A stretch of 64,000 bases of DNA from NCBI GenBank assembly GCA_963665545.2, contig CAXXKZ010000002.1:1-64000 (forward strand). Direction: 5' to 3'. This document shows, piece after piece, positions 18,454 through 26,289 of the stretch (within the stretch, counting starts at the first letter, position 1; the number at the start of each line of letters is the position of its first letter). A program made the position numbers and the translations under genes. The stretch comes from G963665545 sp963665545. GTDB taxonomy: Bacteria > Pseudomonadota > Gammaproteobacteria > Xanthomonadales > SZUA-36. The notes below the pieces were generated by a model. It was not told where the DNA came from. It was given only the letters and a program-made list of their open reading frames with translations, and did not search any database.

Positions 18454-19226
18454 TGCACTGTTTCTTTTTGCCTATGTTTCTGGCGGCCTCGATGGCGATA
18501 GTGCCCGTACAGGCACCAGGCGATGACGTCGATGAGGCCGCCGTCGACCGCGTCAAGGCGCACCTGCTTGAAGCGGATCGATTGGCGTTTGATCTGGAGC
18601 GGGACCCGTCCAGAAAGCCGGCTGCACTGGTTGCTATTCTGGGTGTCAAGACCGATATGACCGTCCTGGATTTGGGTGCCGTGGCGGGTTACAGCAACGA
18701 AATTCTATCAGTGGCCGTTGGCCAGCAGGGCCGCGTCATTTCGCATAACACCTACTTGATCAGTCGTTATCTGACGGGTGAGGCTGGCCAGGCCAAACAG
18801 CAGCGGATGCTGAATCAGCGCCTGCCTAATGTGATGGAGGTCAATTGGCTGATAGACCACATACCGTTGATCGGCAACATTGATTTGGTGTATTGGGGAA
18901 CCAATCTGCACGATTACTATAATAAATATGGCGGGAAAAAGATTCTTCTGATTCTTGAAGACTTTTGGTATGCATTGAAGCCTGGCGCCACACTGGCCAT
19001 CGACGACCACGTCGGTAAGCCTGAGAATGACAACAGTCGATTACACCGGGTTGATCCGCAAGTGGTTGAACAGCTTATCAGGCAGGCCGGATTCGAAATA
19101 CTGAAAACCTCGGATCTTTACCACAATCCGAACGATAATTATGAGAAAAGCGCATGGGATATGGCCGTTAAAGGCAGAACGGATCGCTTCATTATTGTTG
19201 CCGGGAAGCCTCTCACCAATGATTGA
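18453..19226 (+). CDS. Predicted exported methyltransferase (COG4798-like), degenerate motif I
   Basis: A protein of 257 residues. An N-terminal hydrophobic stretch (FFLPMFLAASMAIVPVQA) looks like a signal peptide. The remainder follows the COG4798 methyltransferase plan: VLDLGAVAGYSNEIL (the glycine-rich SAM loop is degenerate), LKPGATLAIDDHVG and the C-terminal TDRFIIVAG. A paralogue with a better-preserved fold lies at 33954-34715. Substrate and activity are unknown, and the altered loop makes SAM binding doubtful. The ATG overlaps the preceding gene's stop codon. Confidence 0.7.
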   Translation: MHCFFLPMFLAASMAIVPVQAPGDDVDEAAVDRVKAHLLEADRLAFDLERDPSRKPAALVAILGVKTDMTVLDLGAVAGYSNEILSVAVGQQGRVISHNTYLISRYLTGEAGQAKQQRMLNQRLPNVMEVNWLIDHIPLIGNIDLVYWGTNLHDYYNKYGGKKILLILEDFWYALKPGATLAIDDHVGKPENDNSRLHRVDPQVVEQLIRQAGFEILKTSDLYHNPNDNYEKSAWDMAVKGRTDRFIIVAGKPLTND

Positions 19227-19352
19227 TGCCCGTGCCGGGATCGCAGCTTGACGCGAGGTCAATGCCACCACCCGAGTTGCTGGTGAGACAAACGGCCCAC
19301 GCCATTCGATCAAACTACGCCGTTTCAGGTGTTTAGCCTGTAAAATCGCGGA

Positions 19353-20480
19353 GTGATTTTTAGCAAATTCGTCAATACCAATGAGCGCCTGTTCTGGGCC
19401 CTGCATCTGAGCGGCTGGGCCGCCTGGGGCCTGGTGGGAAAATTCGCCTACACCATAGCCATTCTCGATGACCTGCCGCCGAATTACGGCATGTACGTAG
19501 CCGTGATCACTGCTATTGGGGCGTTGATTACTCTATTGCTGAGGTACATTTTTCGCGCGCTCTGGAATCGCCAGATTTGGCTGCAGGCCGTTGTTTTTAT
19601 CGCCGGCACCAGTGCGGCTGCCTATTCGTGGCGGATTTGCCGCCACTTTATCTATATGGACTGGTTTGCCAGCGGCTCTGATATGGCCGAGTGGATGGAG
19701 AAGCTGGGTGCTGCGGCCGAACTTTACGAGCGGGTGTCCTACCTGGAGGGATTCACATCGACCTGGGTGACTACGACCTCCTGGTGCGTGCTGTATTTCG
19801 CGATCAAGTCCTACCGCATCTTTCGCGAAGTTCGGGAAAGCGCATTGAAATCGGCGGCCATGGCGCATGAGGCCCAATTGAAGATGTTGCGCTACCAACT
19901 CAACCCCCACTTCTTGTTCAACACGCTGAACGCCATTTCCACGCTGGTGCTGGAACAAAAAACTGAGTTGGCCAACAGAATGGTCACGAAGTTGTCGAGT
20001 TTTCTTCGTTATTCACTGGACAACGACCCCATGCAGAAGATTCCGCTCGACCAGGAGCTCGCTGCACTCAAACTTTACCTGGACATAGAAAAAGTACGCT
20101 TCGAGGAACGCCTGAGCCTGGAGGTCGATATTGAGCCAACGGCCCTCCAGGCGCTGATCCCCAGCCTGTTGTTGCAACCGCTGGTGGAGAACGCAATAAA
20201 GCACGGCATTGCCCGGTCCGAAAGGGGCGGACACTTGAGAATTGCGGCAAGAGTATTCGCCGGCGACCTGTTACTGGAGCTCAGTGACGACGGCCCGGGC
20301 GCAGGCCTGGTTGACGGCCAGATACCCGATGCCACCGGTGTCGGCCTGCGCAATACCCGCGAGCGTTTGCACGAGTTGTATGGCACCGCCCATTCCTTCA
20401 AGTTGAGTAACACCGACCCCCACGGTCTCACCATCAACATCCGTATCCCGTTCGACTCTGAAGAAGAGAACAAAAGCTAG
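19353..20480 (+). CDS. LytS/AlgZ-type membrane sensor histidine kinase, orphan
   Basis: The 375-residue protein starts at GTG. Four membrane helices occupy roughly residues 15-150. The His_kinase domain follows with the phospho-acceptor histidine in YQLNPHFLFNTLN, then a HATPase_c domain with N-box QPLVENAIKHG and glycine boxes SDDGPGAG and GVGLRNTRERL. Kinases of this class normally pair with a LytTR-domain response regulator encoded immediately downstream. Here the downstream neighbour is a MITE-like element and an unrelated ATPase, so the regulator is elsewhere or lost. The signal sensed is unknown. Confidence 0.88.
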   Translation: MIFSKFVNTNERLFWALHLSGWAAWGLVGKFAYTIAILDDLPPNYGMYVAVITAIGALITLLLRYIFRALWNRQIWLQAVVFIAGTSAAAYSWRICRHFIYMDWFASGSDMAEWMEKLGAAAELYERVSYLEGFTSTWVTTTSWCVLYFAIKSYRIFREVRESALKSAAMAHEAQLKMLRYQLNPHFLFNTLNAISTLVLEQKTELANRMVTKLSSFLRYSLDNDPMQKIPLDQELAALKLYLDIEKVRFEERLSLEVDIEPTALQALIPSLLLQPLVENAIKHGIARSERGGHLRIAARVFAGDLLLELSDDGPGAGLVDGQIPDATGVGLRNTRERLHELYGTAHSFKLSNTDPHGLTINIRIPFDSEEENKS

Positions 20481-20502
20481 TGTGGTGACGTGCCCACTCA
20501 GT

Positions 20503-20762
20503 GTACTGCATCGTAACTAATGGCCCTTTCAGAGGTCACCTGTGGCTGCAATGCAAGGCGGGATTCGCAGGGAATGGCGGGTCCTTTCCAAGAAGTCGAA
20601 CGCAGCAGTGCCGTCACAGGTGGCCTCCCTGCGGGCCAGGCGCACAGCGGCCATCCGCGGTGTTTTGTCCCCTTGAGGTAGTCTGGCTACCCTGGTGGGA
20701 ACATGCCTTGCGGCTAACCGCTTTGCGTCTGGCTGAAAGTGCCATTAATTGCGATGCAGTAC
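20503..20762. mobile_element. MITE-like element with 30-bp terminal inverted repeats
   Basis: The left end (20503-20532, GTACTGCATCGTAACTAATG then GCCCTTTCAG) and right end (20733-20762) are inverted repeats matching at 27 of 30 positions. The 260-bp element has no plausible gene. Inside, CACCTGTG (from 20538) and CACAGGTG (from 20615) bracket a segment of about 85 bases missing from the partial copy at 53911. It lies in the gap between the kinase and the HerA-like gene. The remaining bases to 20887 hold no recognisable feature. Confidence 0.75.
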
Positions 20763-20887
20763 ATCTAGAGGTTATGGCAGGCGGTGCGGTGGACTCTTCA
20801 CCGTCTGATGAGAAGTTTCACATAACACCTTGTTTTTATGTAAACTGTACTGAGCTTGGTTTCGGTTTCAAGGATGAGGCTGCTTAG

Positions 20888-22531
20888 ATGATAGAAGACA
20901 AATCCGGTTCCATTGGCGTTCTCGTTGAGATCTCCGCCGATTATTTTGTTGCTCGAATCACGCCCGGAAGGGATGCGCTACTGTCCCAGTCGCGGGCTGG
21001 CCGTAGCGATGACCGCGGCGGTCAGGTTGGTTCGCACGTCATCATCCGGCAATCCGGCTTCAATATTCTGACGGTGATTGAAAAAATCTGGCAGGAGTAT
21101 GTAGCGGGCTCTCAACCGATGACCATGATGCGCCTGGTGCCGCTTGGCGAAGTGGCTGAATCCGGGGAATTTCAACGTGGCGTCAGACATTTTCCGGGCA
21201 CAAATGCTGAGGTACGCCTTGCCACTGACGCGATTCTGGCGCGAACATTTGGCACTTTCAGCGATGGTGGCTTCAGCGTGGGAAACCTTTCCGGGTCCGG
21301 CACGGTAGAAGTATTCCTCAATGCGTCGGCGTTTTTTGGGCGCCATGCCGCGATCCTCGGACAGACCGGCTCCGGCAAATCCTGGACCGTCACGAGTATC
21401 ATCCAGTCTACTTTGCGTCAGTTTCCACAGGCGCATATCGTTGTGCTCGATTTGCAGGGCGAATACGCCTACAAGCCGGACGATATGAAGTCCCGCCACC
21501 CATTTGCAAGCGATAAGATGCGCAGCATTGGAGCCGATGAGCTGGAAATGCCGTATTGGCTTTTGACCTATGCGGAAATGATCGAGCTGTTGATTGATCC
21601 TGGCGACGCGAACGCCGCCGTGCAGATGGCGCACCTGCGATCTTCCATCGTCATGCTCAAGGAAGAGGCCAACAAGGACCTGGATATCGGCAGAATAACC
21701 GTTGATTCACCGGTATATTTCTCCATAGATGAACTTTATGAGCTGTTCCATAAGGCCAACGTGGAGACTGGCGACTTCGGCAAGACCAAGGCGCCGATGC
21801 ATGGCAAATTCGATCAACTATTGGTGCGCATGCAGAGCTTTTTCAATGACAGCCGCTACAACTTCATGTTGCGGCCGCGCAAGAGAGTAAGCTCGCAATC
21901 CTTGTCCGGCCTGATGGCCGACCTGGTGGGTCTGGGTGATCCGTCAGCCAGCATTACGGTCCTGGATCTGAGTAGTGTCCCGGTGGATGTGCGGCCCTTC
22001 GTCACCTCGCAGATCGGCCGCCTGGTATTCGAATTCAACTTCTGGAATCCACACTGCGATGAGTTCCCGATATACCTGATTTGCGAAGAGGCCCACGAAT
22101 ATATCCCGCGCAGCGACAATCCCGAGTATCGGCGTTCACGGCGCAGCATGGAGCGAATTGCCAAACAGGGGCGCAAGTATGGTGTCGGGATGTGTGTTGT
22201 CAGCCAACGTCCAAACGAACTTTCGGAAACCGTTTTGGCCCAATGCGGCACCTTTGTTTGTCTCAGGATGGGTAACCCCGACGATCAGAAATATGTTCGT
22301 TCGCTGGTGCCTGATTCCGCCCAGGGCACATTTTCAGCATTGACTGCGCTCGGTCGCGGCGAGGCGATCTTGCTGGGAGACGCAGTTCCAATGCCTGTCC
22401 GCGTACAGATTTCCTTGCCCAAACCACCGCCGAATTCCAGCGATGTGGATTTCGCAGGGCGCTGGCGCAGGGGCTCCCCGAATCTGAGTGTGGACAAACT
22501 CGTCGAGTTCTGGCGCAAGCAGAAGCGCTAA
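20888..22531 (+). CDS. HerA/DUF87-type hexameric ATPase
   Basis: A 547-residue soluble protein. The N-terminal 100-odd residues form a HerA-like barrel region; Walker A is GQTGSGKSWTV near residue 157, and Walker B with catalytic glutamate is LICEEAHEY near residue 395. VSQRPNELSETVL downstream matches the sensor region of HerA/FtsK-like translocases. HerA proteins form DNA-translocating hexamers, usually working with the NurA nuclease or with SIR2 or other effectors. No such partner is adjacent on either side, so I infer only a DNA-pumping ATPase of unknown role. Start ATG at 20888, with AAGGATGAGG upstream. Confidence 0.82.
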   Translation: MIEDKSGSIGVLVEISADYFVARITPGRDALLSQSRAGRSDDRGGQVGSHVIIRQSGFNILTVIEKIWQEYVAGSQPMTMMRLVPLGEVAESGEFQRGVRHFPGTNAEVRLATDAILARTFGTFSDGGFSVGNLSGSGTVEVFLNASAFFGRHAAILGQTGSGKSWTVTSIIQSTLRQFPQAHIVVLDLQGEYAYKPDDMKSRHPFASDKMRSIGADELEMPYWLLTYAEMIELLIDPGDANAAVQMAHLRSSIVMLKEEANKDLDIGRITVDSPVYFSIDELYELFHKANVETGDFGKTKAPMHGKFDQLLVRMQSFFNDSRYNFMLRPRKRVSSQSLSGLMADLVGLGDPSASITVLDLSSVPVDVRPFVTSQIGRLVFEFNFWNPHCDEFPIYLICEEAHEYIPRSDNPEYRRSRRSMERIAKQGRKYGVGMCVVSQRPNELSETVLAQCGTFVCLRMGNPDDQKYVRSLVPDSAQGTFSALTALGRGEAILLGDAVPMPVRVQISLPKPPPNSSDVDFAGRWRRGSPNLSVDKLVEFWRKQKR

Positions 22532-22750
22532 CGCGTAACGGCGGCCGAAGTCCGCTCGTTGAGCCGACAGCGATAAGCCTTTCGGGCGAATTTCAATGAG
22601 ACCCGTGACTTTCGGCCTAGTCAACTCCACGTCACTTCCTTACTTGAAGCGCTGACAAAATTCGGCATTTTCCTGCCAATACCAGCCTTTTTCTAATTCC
22701 TCTTGAATATATGTAATTGATATATAACAGTTTACGTCGGATAGCCGATT

Positions 22751-22768
22751 TTGGCATGTTTCCTGCAA
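22751..22768 (+). promoter_or_regulatory. Possible sigma-54 (-24/-12) promoter
   Basis: TTGGCATGTTTCCTGCAA places GG (22753-22754) and GC (22765-22766) ten bases apart, the RpoN spacing, with TGGCA and TGCA flanks close to consensus. It lies in an AT-richer stretch of the 650-base gap after the HerA-like gene and about 70 bases before a small ORF. No enhancer-binding protein gene is near. Confidence 0.4.
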
Positions 22769-22837
22769 TAATGTTATCAGGAATCAATTGTAACCATGTG
22801 CTGAACAAAGTGGTAAATAGTGAAACGAGGCCAGAAA

Positions 22838-23068
22838 ATGTCCCAGTCTGCAATCCGAATGACCCAGTTCCATGTTCACGCCCTAAAGTGTATCGGCGGC
22901 GACGGCGGTGCAACTCCTCATCACCTGACAACTCGTTGCGGCAGTACACTGGGACAACTGGGTGACATTATGCAGCCCCTGGGCCAAATGCCTGTCGTCA
23001 ATGCCACGCCGCGTCCCCGCCACCCGGTTCGCTGCGCGGCCATAATCAATCTGTTCAAGAAGGGCTGA
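22838..23068 (+). CDS. Possible small protein, 76 residues, unrecognised
   Basis: An ATG at 22838 is preceded by ACGAGGCCAGAAA, a reasonable ribosome binding site, and by the sigma-54-like site at 22751. The product has three cysteines (residues about 18, 33 and 66), several histidines and a basic C-terminus (RHPVRC, NLFKKG), with no membrane segment. I find no family resemblance, and codon use does not strongly prove coding. It is the only plausible gene in the 22532-23184 gap; the rest of that gap shows nothing I recognise. Confidence 0.3.
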   Translation: MSQSAIRMTQFHVHALKCIGGDGGATPHHLTTRCGSTLGQLGDIMQPLGQMPVVNATPRPRHPVRCAAIINLFKKG

Positions 23069-23184
23069 TTAGTCTCCCTGCGAGCAGCAGTACCCGTACC
23101 CACAACGCCCAAAGCCTCCTATCATCACCTGCCCCGGATCGTTTACTGTCCACCTCGATCCGGTATGCGGGCTAGAATGGCCCA

Positions 23185-24108
23185 ATGAAGATTCAGTGGT
23201 TTCCTGGTCATATGCACAAGGCCAGAAAGCAGATGGCCGCCATCCTGCCGAGGGTGGATGTGCTGCTGGAAATCCTCGACGCGAGAATTCCTTACAGCAC
23301 CAGCAATCCCATGCTGGATGAATTGTGTCGCGACAAGCCGGTGATCGCCATTCTGGCCAGGGACGACCTTGCTGACCCCGAGGTGACCGGGCAGTGGCTG
23401 CAGCATTTGCGGCAACATCGTCCATTCGTGATGCCACTCAACCTCAAAGCGCCTGGTTCAACCCACCGCATTCCGCACATCTGCCGGACGGTTTTGCAGA
23501 ACAAGGCTGCTTCGGGACTTGCAATCAATGCACTGGTGGCTGGCATTCCCAATGTGGGGAAGTCATCGCTGATTAATTCGCTGGCCGGGCGGGCGATCGC
23601 GAAAACTGGCAATGAACCGGCCGTGACCAAACAACAGCAGCAGGTGGCTGTCGGGGATGACCTGTTGCTGTTCGACACGCCGGGCGTGCTGTGGCCCAAC
23701 GTGGAGAACAGGCACAGTGGTTATCGCCTGGCACTGACCGGCGGTATACGAGAGACAGCCTATGACTATGTAGATGTGGCGTGCTATGCCGTGGAATATA
23801 TGCTCCGTGCATATCCGGACAACCTTCTTAAACGGTTCGAACTTTCCCACTTGCCGGCCGAGCCAATCGAGTTCCTGGATGAAATCGGCCGTCAGCGCGG
23901 TAGCCTGATCAGGGGTGGCGTGGTTGATCTCAACCGTATATCCAGGGTATTTCTGAGTGAACTCAGGTCCGGCACCCTTGGCCGGTTGAGTTTTGAAACA
24001 CCGGACATGATGGCCGAAGAGATCACCGCTGTAGCAGCAGAACGGGCCCGCAGGGATGCCAAAATTTCCGAGAGAAAAGAACGGCGCAAAAAGGGCCGCC
24101 AGATCTAA
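23185..24108 (+). CDS. rbgA: RbgA/YlqF-type ribosome biogenesis GTPase
   Basis: The 307-residue protein has the RbgA layout with circularly permuted G motifs: WFPGHMHKARKQM at the N-terminus, the G4/G5 region first, then G1 (GIPNVGKSS) and G3 (DTPGVLWP). RbgA helps late assembly of the 50S subunit in Bacillus subtilis; proteobacterial homologues are less studied. G4, normally NKxD, reads ARDD (AILARDDLADP), so guanine specificity may be altered. It converges on nhaC with only 13 bases between the stops. The ATG at 23185 begins the family's MKIQWFPGHM. Confidence 0.88.
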   Translation: MKIQWFPGHMHKARKQMAAILPRVDVLLEILDARIPYSTSNPMLDELCRDKPVIAILARDDLADPEVTGQWLQHLRQHRPFVMPLNLKAPGSTHRIPHICRTVLQNKAASGLAINALVAGIPNVGKSSLINSLAGRAIAKTGNEPAVTKQQQQVAVGDDLLLFDTPGVLWPNVENRHSGYRLALTGGIRETAYDYVDVACYAVEYMLRAYPDNLLKRFELSHLPAEPIEFLDEIGRQRGSLIRGGVVDLNRISRVFLSELRSGTLGRLSFETPDMMAEEITAVAAERARRDAKISERKERRKKGRQI

Positions 24109-24121
24109 ATGCAGTTCGGCG

Positions 24122-25648
24122 CTATACCGGGCTGGGCGCAACGACCGTTTCGGCAAGTTCAGGCTCTTCGAGAGGCACAATTGAAATATTCGTCACGCCA
24201 TAGAACATGGCTATGAGCGGGTTGAACAGGCACAGGAAGGTGTAAGGCAGGTAGGCGAGGGTGGCGACACCCAGTGTGCCGGCCATGAATGCGCCACAGG
24301 TGTTCCACGGCACCAGGGGTGACGTCATCGTGCCGGCATCTTCGAGCGTTCGGGAGAGGTTTTGGGGCGCCAAACCACGCCGTTTGAACTCCATCCGGAA
24401 CATGCGGCCGGGCAATACAATGGATATGTACTGATCCGACGCCACAATATTCATTCCGATCGTGGTCAGTACCGTGGTGATGATCAGCGAACCGGTACCC
24501 TTGACGGCCAGCATCAGGCTGGAAACCAGTCGCTGAAGTAGGCCGGTGCGCTCCATGGCACCGCCAAAACACATGGCCGACATGACCAGCCAGATGGTGT
24601 TGAGCATGCTCGACATGCCTCCTCGCGACAGCAAGGAATCAAGCGCCGGGTCACCGGTGTTAGCAGTAAAGCCGTTGGCCAATGTGTTCCAGGCGCCTTT
24701 GGCGAGCGCAGCTGCACCGACCAAATCACCCTCCGGGTCAGCGAAGCGTATGACAAGGTCAGTCTGGTAAAAGACCGCCACCAAGACGCTGGCAATCGCG
24801 CCTGCCGTGATGGTGGGCAAGGCCGGGACCTTGCGAAACGCCAATACCAGAAGTATCGCCAGCGGCACTATGGTTGGCCAGCCCAGGTGGTAGTAACTGC
24901 TTAGCAAAGCCCGTGTTGCGTTTATCTCCGCCATGGAAACGGCATCGATTGCGGCACTGTAGCCGATGATGGTGTAGAGAACGAGCGCGATGAGAAAAGA
25001 CGGAATGGTGGTCCACATCATATGTCGGATATGCACGAAAAGATCCACGCCCACCATGGCAGGCGCCAGATTGGTGGTGTCCGACAGGGGTGATATCTTG
25101 TCGCCGAAGTAAGCGCCCGATATGACGGCGCCGGCGGTAACGGCCAGCGAAAGATCGAATAGCTGCGCAATGGCGATCAGCGCTACGCCGATGGTACCGG
25201 CAGTGGTCCAAGAGCTGCCGATGGATATGGCCACCAGCGCACAAATAATCAGCGTGGCCGGGTAGAACCAGGATGGATCCAGGATACCCAGCCCGAAGAA
25301 AATCATGGCCGGCGCCGTTCCGGCCAGCATCCAGCTGCCGATCAAGGCGCCGACGATCAACAGGATCAAGATCGCCTTGAGCGCCAGCGAGATACCGTTG
25401 ACCAAGGCTTGCTCCAGGTCTTCCCAGGTAATCCCAAGTCGTATTCCGATCACGCAGGTCAACGCTGCGGTTAACATCAGGCTGATCTGGTTGGGCCCAA
25501 ATGAAGAGTTGCTACCGAAAAGAATGACTGAGCCGGACAACATGACCATCAGGAAAACGATCGGCACCAATGCCAGCCACATTGGGATGGGTTTTTGGTG
25601 GGCTGCTGGCGAGTCTTGGGGGTCCGTGCGATTGCCGGCTGCTGCCAT
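24122..25648 (-). CDS. nhaC: Na+/H+ antiporter NhaC family
   Basis: A 508-residue polytopic membrane protein. SSWTTAGTIGVALI and GAYFGDKISPLSDTTNLAP are hallmark NhaC-family segments that line the ion path, and a second half with GGMSSMLNTIWLVMSAMCFGG mirrors the first. It exports sodium in exchange for protons, fitting a saline habitat. I chose the ATG at 25648, with GAAGGAATAAGC just upstream; the frame is open to 25780, but that would overlap the divergent GNAT gene. Substrates other than Na+, such as malate-linked exchange, occur in relatives. Confidence 0.9.
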   Translation of the reverse strand: MAAAGNRTDPQDSPAAHQKPIPMWLALVPIVFLMVMLSGSVILFGSNSSFGPNQISLMLTAALTCVIGIRLGITWEDLEQALVNGISLALKAILILLIVGALIGSWMLAGTAPAMIFFGLGILDPSWFYPATLIICALVAISIGSSWTTAGTIGVALIAIAQLFDLSLAVTAGAVISGAYFGDKISPLSDTTNLAPAMVGVDLFVHIRHMMWTTIPSFLIALVLYTIIGYSAAIDAVSMAEINATRALLSSYYHLGWPTIVPLAILLVLAFRKVPALPTITAGAIASVLVAVFYQTDLVIRFADPEGDLVGAAALAKGAWNTLANGFTANTGDPALDSLLSRGGMSSMLNTIWLVMSAMCFGGAMERTGLLQRLVSSLMLAVKGTGSLIITTVLTTIGMNIVASDQYISIVLPGRMFRMEFKRRGLAPQNLSRTLEDAGTMTSPLVPWNTCGAFMAGTLGVATLAYLPYTFLCLFNPLIAMFYGVTNISIVPLEEPELAETVVAPSPV

Positions 25649-25714
25649 GCTTATTCCTTCGTTCCAGGTGCCGGCCGATAATAGCATAGTGAAATTGAAT
25701 GAAGTGAAGGTCTT

Positions 25715-26218
25715 ATGAAGCCCCAGTTCAATGAAATCCACATCAGACCGGCCGTCCCCGGCGATGCTGAAACCATCCACGCTCTGCTGAGTGAAATGTC
25801 AACTGCGATGTCCCGCGAAGGGGAGTTCAAGGCCACCGTGGATGATTTGAATCGCTTTGGATTTGGCGAGAATGTGCGCTATTGGTCCCTACTGGCCTTT
25901 GCGGGCGATATCCCTGTCGGACTGATCATATATTTCCTGGAGTTTTCAAGCTGGAACGGTCACCCGGGCGTCTACGTCCAGGACCTGTATGTCGCCTCGA
26001 CTGTACGGGGCAGCGGTCTGGGCAAGAGGTTGCTACAGTCTGTTGCGGCACGCGCGTCCCGGCTGGATGCACGCTATATGCGTCTTTCGGTATTTACCGA
26101 CAAAACATTCGCGTCGGGTTTCTACGCCGCGCTTGGCTTCGAGCCCGCTAATGACGAATTGCTCTTCAAACTCAAGCAAGAGTCATTTGAATCATTCCGC
26201 AAAAATTGGGACGCGTAG
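25715..26218 (+). CDS. GNAT-family N-acetyltransferase
   Basis: Length 167 residues. The acetyl-CoA binding motif A is clear (LYVASTVRGSGLGKRLLQSV, about residues 90-110), preceded by the beta4 strand and followed by a motif B region (YAALGFEPAND). The size and N-terminus (IRPAVPGDAETIHALLSEM) are typical of stand-alone GNAT enzymes that acetylate small amines. Its specific acceptor is unknown. It is divergent from nhaC, with a shared 66-base intergenic region. Confidence 0.9.
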   Translation: MKPQFNEIHIRPAVPGDAETIHALLSEMSTAMSREGEFKATVDDLNRFGFGENVRYWSLLAFAGDIPVGLIIYFLEFSSWNGHPGVYVQDLYVASTVRGSGLGKRLLQSVAARASRLDARYMRLSVFTDKTFASGFYAALGFEPANDELLFKLKQESFESFRKNWDA

Positions 26219-26289
26219 ATTGTGTCGGTCGGCACAATTGCCTATTCTGGTGACCGTTTGACGGCTATCCTCTCCGGCAGGAGTCATTC

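Noticed and set aside
20501..20887. 128-codon frame between the kinase and the HerA-like gene
   Set aside because: It lies across the MITE-like element and its terminal repeats; composition is not protein-like.
20888..22531. HerA-based antiphage system
   Set aside because: No effector gene (SIR2, NurA, DUF4297 or similar) lies next to it, so a defence system cannot be claimed.
22632..22949. 105-codon minus-strand frame after the HerA-like gene
   Set aside because: Overlaps the sigma-54-like site and the better-supported small plus-strand ORF; Arg-rich shadow composition and no start signal.
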